The translations under genes and the position numbers were made by a program. A stretch of 13,274 nucleotides of DNA from Gemmatimonadota bacterium. Its GTDB lineage: Bacteria > Gemmatimonadota > Gemmatimonadetes > JACCXV01 > JAHWKZ01. Shown here piece after piece: positions 1 through 6,600 of this stretch (its first letter is position 1; each line of letters opens with the position of its first letter). Location: the NCBI GenBank assembly GCA_019347645.1, contig JAHWKZ010000028.1, forward strand, positions 1 to 13,274, written 5' to 3'. Under the pieces are notes generated by a model. That model was not told the DNA's origin. It worked only from the letters and a program-made list of their open reading frames with translations, and searched no databases.

Positions 1-788
1 CCCTCCAGCACGAACTCGGCGCCAGCGGGCGCCGCGAGGTCGATCGAGCGGCACCTCGCGAGCCGGGTCGGCGCCCCGCGCAGGAACCCCGCGAAGGCGA
101 GCTCGTCGATCCCCTCCGGGAGCGGCGCCACCGAGGCCAGCAGCGTGATCGGGTCGGCCCCCAGCGCCACCGCGACCGGGAGCGGCTCGCCGCGCCGCTC
201 GGCCTCGGCGTAGTGGTAGCCCCCGCCCTTCATGATCTGCCAGTGCATCCCCGTCCGGCGCCCGTCGTAGACGTGCATCCGATAGATGCCGAGGTTCCTG
301 GCGCCGGTCTCCGGGCTCCGGGTGACCACCAGCGGGAAGGTGACGAAGGGACCGCCGTCCTGGGGCCACAGGGTGAGGACGGGAAGGTCGTCGAGGGTGT
401 CCTCGCCCTCGACCTCCTGGCTCGGTCCCCGGTCGACCGTCTTCACCCGGAAGTGGCGGCCGCGCAGCAGCGTCTTCCGGGCCCCCCACAGGGCCGAGGG
501 CGAGGGGGGGACGATCTCCTCGGCGACCCGCAGCAGCTCCGCTCCGATCGCGTGCGGATCCCGGCCCAGCGCCCACTCGCATCGGCGCTTGGAACCCAGA
601 ACGTTGGCGACGACGGGGTAGCGCGACCCCTCCACCCGCTCGAACCACAGGACCGGCCCGTCCTGACGGACCACACGGGTGACGATCTCGGCGATCTCGT
701 ATTCGGGGTCGACCGCGACGGGGACCCGGGCGAGGTCGCCGCGTTCCTCGCAGTGGCGCAGGAAGGACTGGAGGTCGGGGAAGGCCAC
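1..788 (-). CDS. UbiD-family decarboxylase, menaquinone (MqnL-like) type, C-terminus cut by window edge
   Basis: Prenylated-FMN-dependent decarboxylase of the UbiD family, expected to remove the ring carboxylate of a prenylated aromatic intermediate in quinone synthesis. The 262 visible residues begin at a GTG (788) with AFPDLQSFLRHCEERGDLARV, matching the usual start of menaquinone-type UbiD proteins. The family core NLGIYRM is seen with Asn165 and Arg170 (metal/cofactor and catalytic positions in Fdc1-type enzymes), followed by TGMHW (His182), a Gly-rich KGGGYH stretch and, at the edge, EFVLEG, the region supplying a metal-binding Glu. The catalytic Glu pair lies beyond the window; full members are about 480-500 residues. 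No Shine-Dalgarno precedes the GTG, but TAGACT lies 8 nt upstream, so it may be leaderless. It starts 34 nt after ubiX, whose product makes its cofactor. Family assignment is firm; exact substrate is inferred from the ubiA neighbour. Confidence 0.9.
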   Translation of the reverse strand, partial: MAFPDLQSFLRHCEERGDLARVPVAVDPEYEIAEIVTRVVRQDGPVLWFERVEGSRYPVVANVLGSKRRCEWALGRDPHAIGAELLRVAEEIVPPSPSALWGARKTLLRGRHFRVKTVDRGPSQEVEGEDTLDDLPVLTLWPQDGGPFVTFPLVVTRSPETGARNLGIYRMHVYDGRRTGMHWQIMKGGGYHYAEAERRGEPLPVAVALGADPITLLASVAPLPEGIDELAFAGFLRGAPTRLARCRSIDLAAPAGAEFVLE

Positions 789-796
789 GTGCGGCC

Positions 797-802
797 AGTC
801 TA
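797..802 (-). promoter_or_regulatory. Putative leaderless -10 box (TAGACT) of the ubiD-type gene
   Basis: TAGACT ends 8 nt before the GTG at 788, in the 34-nt gap after the ubiX stop. No -35 is recognisable. It fits the TANNNT-to-start spacing seen at five other genes here; it could let ubiD be transcribed independently of ubiX. Confidence 0.4.
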
Positions 803-822
803 GCCGGGCCGCCGGGTGCGGG

Positions 823-1413
823 CTACTCGGGGACCCGCTCCTCGGGGAGCGGTCGCGCCGCGCCGTTCAGCTCCTCGGCGCGCCATCCGCCGGGGACCTC
901 GATCCCGAGAACCTGCAGGACCCGGCCCACGAAATCGTCGACGAGGTCCTGGAGGGTGGCGGGCCCGGCGTACCACCCGGGCGAGACCGGCATCACCGTG
1001 ACTCCGTCGCGGGCGAGATCGGCCATCTGGCGCAGCGTCACCGCCGAAAGCGGGGTCTCGCGCGGGCAGACCACGAGCCGGCGCCCTTCCTTGAGGGTCA
1101 CCGCGGCCGCTCGCGTCACCAGGCTGTCCGCGATGCCGCTCGCGATCTTGCCGATCGTCGAGGTCGTGCACGGCAGCACGACCATCGCGTCCCACGGGTT
1201 CGAGCCGGAGGCGAGGGGGGCGGAGAGGTCGGAGTCGTAGAACAGGCGGGTGGCGATCTCCGCCACCTGTTCGCGGCCGAGGCCGGTCTCCTCGCGGACG
1301 ACGTGCTGCCCCCACCGGGAGAGGACGGCGAACGTCTCCCCCGGGAGACGGCGGAGCAGCTCGACCCCGAAGGTCGATCCGCTCGCGCCGGTGATGGCGA
1401 CGACGGTCCGCAT
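823..1413 (-). CDS. ubiX: Flavin prenyltransferase UbiX
   Basis: Makes prenylated FMN, the cofactor of UbiD decarboxylases, by joining a dimethylallyl group to reduced FMN in the cytosol. The protein has 196 residues, normal for the family. It opens with a Rossmann-like start ending in GASG (9-12) for FMN phosphate binding. From memory of the Pseudomonas aeruginosa enzyme, Arg122, Lys129, Arg139, Glu140, Tyr169 and Arg185 contact the isoprenyl phosphate; the same residues occur here at 101, 108, 118, 119, 148 and 164 with identical spacing. The family signature around TLKEGRRLVVCPRETPLS is intact. The ATG has no Shine-Dalgarno, but TAGGTT sits 6 nt upstream. The adjacent ubiD-type gene follows in the same direction. 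Confidence 0.96.
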   Translation of the reverse strand: MRTVVAITGASGSTFGVELLRRLPGETFAVLSRWGQHVVREETGLGREQVAEIATRLFYDSDLSAPLASGSNPWDAMVVLPCTTSTIGKIASGIADSLVTRAAAVTLKEGRRLVVCPRETPLSAVTLRQMADLARDGVTVMPVSPGWYAGPATLQDLVDDFVGRVLQVLGIEVPGGWRAEELNGAARPLPEERVPE

Positions 1414-1419
1414 GGACTC

Positions 1420-1449
1420 AACCTACGTCCGGAGCGCCCGGACCGACAA
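1420..1449 (-). promoter_or_regulatory. Putative ubiX promoter (TTGTCG - 18 nt - TAGGTT), leaderless geometry
   Basis: On the minus strand TTGTCG (1449-1444) and TAGGTT (1425-1420) are 18 nt apart, a sigma-70-like arrangement. The -10 ends 6 nt before the ATG at 1413, so transcription would begin at or next to the start codon. This is the only one of the six TANNNT starts where I also see a credible -35. Confidence 0.5.
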
Positions 1450-1482
1450 ACGCGCCCGCGGGCGCCATGAAGCGGCGCCGGG

Positions 1483-1488
1483 TACCGT
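1483..1488 (+). promoter_or_regulatory. Putative leaderless -10 box (TACCGT) of the CPBP protease gene
   Basis: TACCGT ends 6 nt before the ATG at 1495 and there is no Shine-Dalgarno. It lies in the 81-bp divergent gap shared with ubiX. No clear -35 is visible. Confidence 0.4.
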
Positions 1489-1494
1489 TGTCCG

Positions 1495-2064
1495 ATGGAC
1501 CGCCGCTCCGTCCTCCCTGTCGCGTTCGCCGTCGAGGGCGCGCTCCTGCTGCTCGCCTTCGGGATCGGGGCGGCGACGGGAGACCCTCCGTTCGCCCGGC
1601 TGCGCTACGACCCGACGGCGATGGCGATCGGCGCGGTGGGAGGGGTGGCGCTCCTCGTCGCCCTCCTCCCGGCGATGCGCTCGGACTGGCCGCCGTTCTC
1701 CCGCCTCGCCGAGGCGGTCCGCGAGGTCGTGCGCCGCTACTTCGCGGGAAGCTCGCTGCTGGAGCTGGCGATCGTCTCCGCGCTCGCCGGGGTGGCCGAG
1801 GAGGCGCTCTTCCGCGGCGTCGTGCAGACGGCGCTGGCGGCGGCGTGGAGCCCCGTTCCCGCCGTGCTCGTGGCCGGCGCGCTGTTCGGCCTCGCCCACG
1901 CCGTCACCGTCACCTACGCGGTCGTCGCGACCGGGGTGGGGATCGCCTTGGGGATCCTCCTCGTCGCGACCGGCGATCTCGCCGCGCCGATCGTCACCCA
2001 TGCGCTCTACGATTTCCTGGCGCTGGTCTGGCTGGTCCGGATCGAGGGCGTCCGCGAGCCGTGA
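1495..2064 (+). CDS. CPBP family intramembrane metalloprotease (CAAX protease/Rce1-like)
   Basis: Integral membrane protein of the CPBP/Abi (Rce1-like) family, 189 residues. The three family motifs are present in order. EEALFRG gives the catalytic Glu pair 102-103 and Arg107, FGLAH gives Phe131 and His135, and HALYD gives His169 and Asp173. Hydrophobic segments at about 8-26, 42-60, 90-108, 114-135, 140-160 and 162-182 would place the active site in the membrane. It is divergent from ubiX and convergent with the ubiA-like gene, with only 6 nt between their stop codons. The ATG is chosen because it starts the hydrophobic N-terminus and has TACCGT 6 nt upstream. Bacterial substrates for this family are mostly unknown. 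Its position among quinone genes does not prove a link. Confidence 0.88.
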   Translation: MDRRSVLPVAFAVEGALLLLAFGIGAATGDPPFARLRYDPTAMAIGAVGGVALLVALLPAMRSDWPPFSRLAEAVREVVRRYFAGSSLLELAIVSALAGVAEEALFRGVVQTALAAAWSPVPAVLVAGALFGLAHAVTVTYAVVATGVGIALGILLVATGDLAAPIVTHALYDFLALVWLVRIEGVREP

Positions 2065-2070
2065 GGGCGA

Positions 2071-2982
2071 TCACCCGCCGCCGGCCAGCCCCGCCGTCAC
2101 CGTCGCCAGCGCCGCGAAGCCGACCACCACGTTGATCCGGAAGAACGCCAGGTCGAGGTCGTCCGACTTCGCGTGCTCCCACGCCAGCAGGACAGCGACC
2201 AGGAGGAGGAACGGCGCCGCCGGCAGCCAGGCCAGCCGCCAGACGACAACGGCCGCGAGGCAGAGCCACGCCGCCGTGTGCAGCCCGCGGGCGATCCACA
2301 GGGCGGTCTCCCGACCGCGGTCGGCCGGGAGGGAGTGGATTCCCGCCTCCCGATCGAACGTCTCGTCCAGGGTCGCGTAGATCACATCGAAGCCCGCCAC
2401 CCATCCGAGGGTGAAGCCGGCCAGGAGCAGAGCCGGTCCGACGTCGTCGAACGCGAGGGTCGCCGCGAACCAGCCGCCCAGAGGCGCCATCGCCAACCCG
2501 AGGCCCACCCCCAGGTGGCACCACGCTGTGAACCGCTTCATGTAGGGATAGGCGACGAAGACCGCCAGCGGGATCGGCGCCAGGGCCAGGCAGATCGGCG
2601 CGATCGCCCAGGCCGCCGCCGCGTAGATCGCCGCCCCCGCCCCCACCAGCGCCCACGCCTCCCCGAGCGACATCGCCCCACTCGGCAGCTCACGCGTGGT
2701 CGTGCGCGGGTTCCGGCGGTCGATCTCGCGGTCGATGATCCGGTTGAGTCCGAGCGCCGCCGTCCGGGCGCCCGCTCCGGCGATCAGGACCAGGAGCAGC
2801 AGCCGGGCGGAGACGTCGAAGCCGGCCCCCAGCAGGACGCCGGCGTAGAGCATGGGCAGGCTGAAGAGCGTGTGCTCGAAGCGCACGAACCGGCCCCAGG
2901 TCCGGAGCCGGCCCGCTCGAGCCTGCGGCGCCCCGCCGCCGGCGCGGGGCGGCAGCGTGTGGGGAGCGCGGGGTCGGGTCAC
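2071..2982 (-). CDS. UbiA-family polyprenyltransferase, menaquinone (MqnP-like) type
   Basis: Membrane prenyltransferase that attaches a polyprenyl chain to an aromatic acid, the step before UbiD/UbiX decarboxylation. With the GTG start it has 303 residues. The first Asp-rich motif NRIIDREID spans 80-88. The second, from Asp199 through Tyr202, Asp206 and Asp210 and continuing into REAGIHSLP, has the DxxFDxxxGxxSxP form typical of futalosine-pathway MqnP-like members rather than ubiquinone UbiA. Several hydrophobic helices flank both motifs. Start choice: the GTG at 2982 has TACCTT 7 nt upstream, matching the leaderless pattern of other genes here. An in-frame ATG at 3018 would add 12 residues and has neither a Shine-Dalgarno nor a -10. 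Longer versions run through non-coding DNA. Together with the UbiD and UbiX genes it forms a late menaquinone set split by the CPBP gene. Confidence 0.9.
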   Translation of the reverse strand: MTRPRAPHTLPPRAGGGAPQARAGRLRTWGRFVRFEHTLFSLPMLYAGVLLGAGFDVSARLLLLVLIAGAGARTAALGLNRIIDREIDRRNPRTTTRELPSGAMSLGEAWALVGAGAAIYAAAAWAIAPICLALAPIPLAVFVAYPYMKRFTAWCHLGVGLGLAMAPLGGWFAATLAFDDVGPALLLAGFTLGWVAGFDVIYATLDETFDREAGIHSLPADRGRETALWIARGLHTAAWLCLAAVVVWRLAWLPAAPFLLLVAVLLAWEHAKSDDLDLAFFRINVVVGFAALATVTAGLAGGG

Positions 2983-2989
2983 GGACCCG

Positions 2990-2995
2990 AAGGTA
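2990..2995 (-). promoter_or_regulatory. Putative leaderless -10 box (TACCTT) deciding the ubiA-like start
   Basis: TACCTT on the minus strand ends 7 nt before the GTG at 2982. There is no Shine-Dalgarno before either candidate start, so this box favours the GTG over the ATG at 3018. No clear -35. Confidence 0.4.
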
Positions 2996-3128
2996 GAGGA
3001 CCGCGGCGAGCCGCGCATCGGGCGAACCGGTCGAGGCCGGGCCCGATGGTCCGGGGTTCGTCCAATACCCGATGCGGGACCCGTGGGGCATAGGAGGTCG
3101 GCCTTGTACGTTCGTGGACCCAACGAGG

Positions 3129-3160
3129 GGGGGAAGGGGCCGCGGCGAGCCCCTTGCCCC
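3129..3160 (-). terminator. Hairpin just after the lipoprotein stop codon
   Basis: AAGGGGC (3134-3140) and GCCCCTT (3149-3155) form a perfect 7-bp stem around an 8-nt loop. After one G-G mismatch it extends by four more G-C pairs (3129-3132 with 3157-3160). On the minus strand it begins one nt after the stop of the CBS-lipoprotein operon. There is no U-tract, so it may be an mRNA 3'-end structure rather than a classical intrinsic terminator. The rest of 2983-3161 shows no gene. Confidence 0.5.
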
Positions 3161-3161
3161 G

Positions 3162-3707
3162 CTACGATCCGGGCACTTCGGGCGCCCCCGGTCCATGGAG
3201 CTCGGCCGCCAGTTGCTCGTTGGCCGCCGCGATCCGGTTCGCGAGCACCGTCCGCTGGTCGCGGGTCATGTCGGCCAGCAGGTCGTTCCACGCCCCGACG
3301 TCCACGTACCCCCAGTCGAGTGCCACCCGGCGCTTGGCGTCCTCGACGAGCTCGGGGTCGACCCCGCTCCGGACGTTCGAGCCCTGCTCGACGTACTCCT
3401 CGCGATAGTACCGCTGGTAGGCGTTCACGATCCCGCCCAGGTCGAGCTCTTCGGGAGACCGGCGACGCCCCTCCGGGGCCGGCGTCTCGGCCGGCTCCGC
3501 CGGCTCGGTGTCCGGGGACGGGCGGATGGTGTCCGGACCGCGGTCGGGCTGGTCGGTCCGCGGCGCGGCGGCCGACGGCGGGAGCGCCACGTCCTCCGCC
3601 CGCTCCTCCAAGGCACGGTCGTCCACGCCCTCGTCCGGACCGGCGTCGCACCCCACCGCCAGCGCGGCGATCGCCGCGGCTCCGATCGCGATCCCGAGCG
3701 GCTTCAT
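3162..3707 (-). CDS. Small putative lipoprotein of unknown function
   Basis: I do not recognise the family. The 181-residue protein starts with a short hydrophobic signal ending in the lipobox LAVGC (Cys20), so it is probably lipid-anchored. Residues about 21-90 are a low-complexity Pro/Glu/Asp/Arg linker (repeated EPAEPAETPAPE-like text), and about 95-170 form a predicted helical domain rich in Tyr, Arg and Glu (IVNAYQRYYREEYVEQGSN, then DWGYVDVGAWNDLLADMT). It ends with an apparently disordered GPGAPEVPGS tail. Its ATG overlaps the TGA of the CBS gene (ATGA, 3707-3704), so the two are probably translationally coupled. The coupling suggests a shared role, but none can be named from sequence. 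Confidence 0.75.
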   Translation of the reverse strand: MKPLGIAIGAAAIAALAVGCDAGPDEGVDDRALEERAEDVALPPSAAAPRTDQPDRGPDTIRPSPDTEPAEPAETPAPEGRRRSPEELDLGGIVNAYQRYYREEYVEQGSNVRSGVDPELVEDAKRRVALDWGYVDVGAWNDLLADMTRDQRTVLANRIAAANEQLAAELHGPGAPEVPGS

Positions 3708-4150
3708 CGCTCCGGCGCCGGCTCGACGGCGGGGGCGGCCGAGACTTCGCGCAGGTAGCCCGCCAGGAGCGCGTCGTCCTCGAGCCGGGTCGCCAGGTCC
3801 GCCTGGGCGACGATCCCCACCAGCGCGCCGGCGTCGTCGACCACCGGAACGCGGCGGATCCGGCTCTCCCGCATCCGCCGCACGACGTCCGCCGCCTCGT
3901 CGTCCTGACGGACGGTCACTGGGTGCTCGGTCATGCACGAGGAGACGGTCAGGCCTTCCATCCGGCCGTCGTTGCCGCGGATGCCGAACAGGATGTCCCG
4001 GTCGGTGACGATGCCCACCACCCGACGGTCGTCGTCCACCACCGGGACCGCCCCGCACTCGCGCTCGTCCATGTGCGCCAGGGCCCGGTCGACCGGATCG
4101 TCCGGTCGACACGCCTGGGGCGCACCCGTCATCAGATCGCTCGCTCGCAT
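3704..4150 (-). CDS. CBS-domain pair protein
   Basis: A stand-alone Bateman module of 148 residues. The first CBS domain spans about 1-58 (DLMTGAPQACRPDD, then AVPVVDDDRRVVGIVTDRDI) and the second about 68-122 (CMTEHPVTVRQDD, then RRVPVVDDAGALVGIVAQADL). Both keep the VPVVDD and GIVxxxD signatures that in this family shape the adenine-nucleotide pocket. A short charged tail (123-148) follows. No enzyme domain is attached, so it probably senses a nucleotide and acts through a partner. The ATG is preceded by a good Shine-Dalgarno, GGGAGG, 5 nt upstream. The gene leads a two-gene operon with the overlapping lipoprotein gene. The family call is secure; the ligand is unknown. Confidence 0.93.
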   Translation of the reverse strand: MRASDLMTGAPQACRPDDPVDRALAHMDERECGAVPVVDDDRRVVGIVTDRDILFGIRGNDGRMEGLTVSSCMTEHPVTVRQDDEAADVVRRMRESRIRRVPVVDDAGALVGIVAQADLATRLEDDALLAGYLREVSAAPAVEPAPER

Positions 4151-4180
4151 GGTTGCCTCCCGTCTGGGGCCTCGGACTGT

Positions 4181-4198
4181 GGTACGATCTACGGTACG
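4181..4198. repeat. Direct repeat GGTACG, 12-bp period, upstream of the CBS operon
   Basis: GGTACG occurs at 4181-4186 and 4193-4198, separated by ATCTAC, about 30-50 nt upstream of the CBS start. On the minus strand this block contains the TANNNT hexamers TACCGT and TAGATC, so it may be the promoter region of the operon. No -35 is clear. Confidence 0.3.
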
Positions 4199-4218
4199 GC
4201 GCATTGGACCTCCCCCGC

Positions 4219-4234
4219 CGTCAGGGGACTGACG
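4219..4234 (-). terminator. Short hairpin after the M49-like gene
   Basis: CGTCAG (4219-4224) and CTGACG (4229-4234) are a perfect 6-bp inverted repeat with a 4-nt loop. On the minus strand it starts 2 nt after the stop codon of the M49-like gene. There is no U-tract. It resembles the hairpin after the lipoprotein gene in being placed directly against a stop codon. Confidence 0.4.
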
Positions 4235-4236
4235 CC

Positions 4237-5979
4237 CTACCACCCCTCCATCGTCTCCTCGACGGTGTAGATCGGCCGGATGTCCACCGGCACGTCGTCG
4301 AGCCTCCCCAGCGCCGCTTCGCCGGCCTCGGGGAGCGATCCCATCGCCTCCAGCAACGCACGGGCCGCCTCGGCATCCCCGGTCGCCTCGATCGCGAGCA
4401 GCCGGCTCGCCAGGTCCCGGTACGCCCCGGGGATCCTGGAGAAGTCGATCGCGAAACGGCCGCCTTCGTCCACGGCGAGCGCGCCCGCGTCCAGAAGCGC
4501 GTTCATCTGGACCGCGCATCCCTTCCCATGCGCCTCCCCGGTCCCGAACCGGACGCACCGGAACAGGCTGGCCACGCTCGAGACGTAGACCTGGCGCTCG
4601 AATTCGGCCGAATAGAGCCCATCGTCGGAGAGCTTGGCCAGCGAGAGCACCCCGACCACGTCCGCCTTCGCCTCTTCGATCGCCGAGTACGCCGGACCGA
4701 GCGCCACCGACACCCGCGTATCGGTTCCGTGGACGAGCCGCGGACCGAGGCCGTGGGCGAGCTCGTGCATCACTACGAACGTGGTGAAGGCCCGCGCCCC
4801 GAGGTCGTCCACCAACGAGGCCACCAGCACCCGCTCCCCGATCGGCGCGAGGATCTTCTCGAACTTGGCGTCGATGACGTTTCGGAGCATGACCTTCTTG
4901 GTGCCGTGCTCCTGGGTGATCCGCGGGTCGTTCGGCAGGTTGAACGCCAGCGTCTGCACCCCCGCCCGCGTGTCGCCGGCGGTGTAGATCACGTCGACCA
5001 CCGACAGCGGCGAGGCGAACGACTTGTCGAGATCCTTGTAGATCTCGTCCATCGGAAGCGCCGCCTCGAGCTCGGGCAGCCGACTCACCAGAATCTCGAG
5101 CTCGGCGCTGGCCTCGGGATCCTTGATCGTCACGAACGACTCGAACGCCGCCTTCCAGCCCATCAGGGCATCCTCGTAGACCTCGTAGGGACCGATTGTG
5201 GGCTCGATGAGGTTGCCCTCGAGGTTGATCCAGGCGATCTCCGAGGCGAGGTAGTCGTTCGTCTCGAACGCCTCGGCCCGTTCTCGGAGGAACTCCGACA
5301 GAGAGGCGTTCCCGGCGTGGTCGGCCGCCTCGCGCAGGAGCGCGGCGGCCTTCTTCAGCCGATCGGCGTACGCCTCGCTGTAGGGGATCGCGCGCAGTTC
5401 GCCGTCGCGGGTCCGGACGATGACGGTGTAGTAGGAGGTGAAAGCCTCGCGGTCGTCGGGGTGCTCCTCGATCCAGCTTTCGATCTCGGCCCGGGTGGCC
5501 CCCCGCGGATAGTATCCCGCTCCGGGGGGCTTGGGACCCACCAGGAGGAACGGCTGGTCGTCCTCCAACCGGTCCCACGGGCCGTACATGATCGCGTAGT
5601 AGACGCGCGCGGCGTCCATGCCCGCCCCCTCGGCGGCGGCCACCTTGTCGGCGTACGCCGGGTTGTCTCGCCACACCTGGAGGAGGAAGATCTCGTCGAG
5701 GAGACGCGAGGCCTCGACCAGCTTCCGCGCCACGATCCGCTGCTCGGCGTCCAGGAGGGAGGCGTCGAAGCCGAGCTCCACCGGAGCGAACTGCGCGACC
5801 TTGGCCTCCATCTCCGCCGGCGTGACGCCGGGCGAGAGGGCCGCGGGAGGGAGCCCCGGAACCGGCCGCCGCACGGTGTCGGCGGGCGCCGCGGCCTCGG
5901 TGTCCTCCGGCGGCCGCTCGGGCGTACTCCCGCACGCGACCGAGAGCGCCGCCACCATCGTCCAGATCCAGCGCCTCAT
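4237..5979 (-). CDS. Lipoprotein resembling peptidase family M49 (dipeptidyl peptidase III-like)
   Basis: Probable zinc aminopeptidase of the DPP III type, which releases dipeptides from peptide N-termini. The 580-residue protein has the zinc pair of motifs HELAH (His405, Glu406, His409) and EEAKAD (435-440, with Glu436 as likely third ligand), corresponding to HELLGH and EECRAE in human DPP III. Upstream, NLIEPTIGPYEVYEDALMGWKAAFE and the NxxxDxRITQEHGTKKVMLRN region also look M49-like. The zinc helix is one residue shorter than the classical HExxGH. The N-terminus is a short signal with Cys16 in SVAC followed by a Pro/Ala-rich linker, so it is probably a lipid-anchored cell-envelope enzyme rather than cytosolic. 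The ATG is fixed by a strong GGAGGGAGG Shine-Dalgarno. It is monocistronic by layout: a hairpin follows its stop. M49 membership is likely but rests on motifs. Confidence 0.8.
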   Translation of the reverse strand: MRRWIWTMVAALSVACGSTPERPPEDTEAAAPADTVRRPVPGLPPAALSPGVTPAEMEAKVAQFAPVELGFDASLLDAEQRIVARKLVEASRLLDEIFLLQVWRDNPAYADKVAAAEGAGMDAARVYYAIMYGPWDRLEDDQPFLLVGPKPPGAGYYPRGATRAEIESWIEEHPDDREAFTSYYTVIVRTRDGELRAIPYSEAYADRLKKAAALLREAADHAGNASLSEFLRERAEAFETNDYLASEIAWINLEGNLIEPTIGPYEVYEDALMGWKAAFESFVTIKDPEASAELEILVSRLPELEAALPMDEIYKDLDKSFASPLSVVDVIYTAGDTRAGVQTLAFNLPNDPRITQEHGTKKVMLRNVIDAKFEKILAPIGERVLVASLVDDLGARAFTTFVVMHELAHGLGPRLVHGTDTRVSVALGPAYSAIEEAKADVVGVLSLAKLSDDGLYSAEFERQVYVSSVASLFRCVRFGTGEAHGKGCAVQMNALLDAGALAVDEGGRFAIDFSRIPGAYRDLASRLLAIEATGDAEAARALLEAMGSLPEAGEAALGRLDDVPVDIRPIYTVEETMEGW

Positions 5980-6063
5980 CGCTTACCTCCCTCCATCACG
6001 CGGAGCGAGAAGAGGCCGTCGCGTGGCCGAATGAAAATCGTGTTCCCGCTCCGAGCCGTCCGT

Positions 6064-6600
6064 CTATTCCAGATCGAGCGCCAGTTTGACGTCGCAGCGA
6101 TCGCACGTCTCGCCCCCCACCCGGCGGAACCCGTGGCGCTCGTAGAGCGCGATGGCCGCCTTCATCTCACGGTTCGTCTCCAGGTCCACGACCCGACATC
6201 CGGCGCGTCGGGCGTGATCGAGCGCTCCGGCGAGGAGCCGCCGGCCCATCCCCAGGCCGCGGAGACCGGGCTCGAGATACATCTTGCGGAGCTCGGCCCG
6301 CTCGGGGTGCTCGGGATCGATCCACAGCCCGCACGTCCCGACGATCCGGGACCGCCCGTCCTCGACCACCCAGAACTCCCCGCCGGCGACCCGGTACTCC
6401 GCCTCCACGTCCGCCAGGTCGGCGTCCACGCCCGCGGGGTCGAGCGCGAGGTCGAACTCCTCGAGCACCCTCGCCACGATCGCGCGCACCGCCGGAGCGT
6501 CCTCGTCGCGGAAGGGGCGGATCCAGACCGCCGAAGCGAGCGGGTCGCGGACCGGATCGACCTCTCCGCCGCCTCGCGGATCCGGGCGCCGAATCGTCAC
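6064..6600 (-). CDS. GNAT family N-acetyltransferase
   Basis: An acetyl-CoA-dependent N-acetyltransferase of 178 residues; substrate unknown. After about 25 poorly conserved residues the GNAT fold begins at WIRPFRDEDAPAVRAIV. The acetyl-CoA pyrophosphate loop RGLGMG is at 114-119, preceded by the conserved strand AELRKMYLEP, and followed by the motif-B text NREMKAAIALYERHGFRRVG. The C-terminus CDRCDVKLALDL is common in GNATs with an R-C-D end. The GTG start overlaps the TGA of the acyl-CoA dehydrogenase gene (GTGA, 6600-6597), which implies translational coupling and fixes the start. It is the last gene of the rhodanese-dehydrogenase-GNAT operon. The 84 bp between its stop and the M49-like start contain an AT-richer patch near 6031-6045 but no gene. 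Confidence 0.88.
   Translation of the reverse strand: MTIRRPDPRGGGEVDPVRDPLASAVWIRPFRDEDAPAVRAIVARVLEEFDLALDPAGVDADLADVEAEYRVAGGEFWVVEDGRSRIVGTCGLWIDPEHPERAELRKMYLEPGLRGLGMGRRLLAGALDHARRAGCRVVDLETNREMKAAIALYERHGFRRVGGETCDRCDVKLALDLE

Noticed and set aside
2983..3651. Long N-terminal extension of the ubiA-like frame
   Set aside because: It runs through the intergenic hairpin and antisense-overlaps the lipoprotein gene, is Arg/Gly-rich and has no family resemblance.
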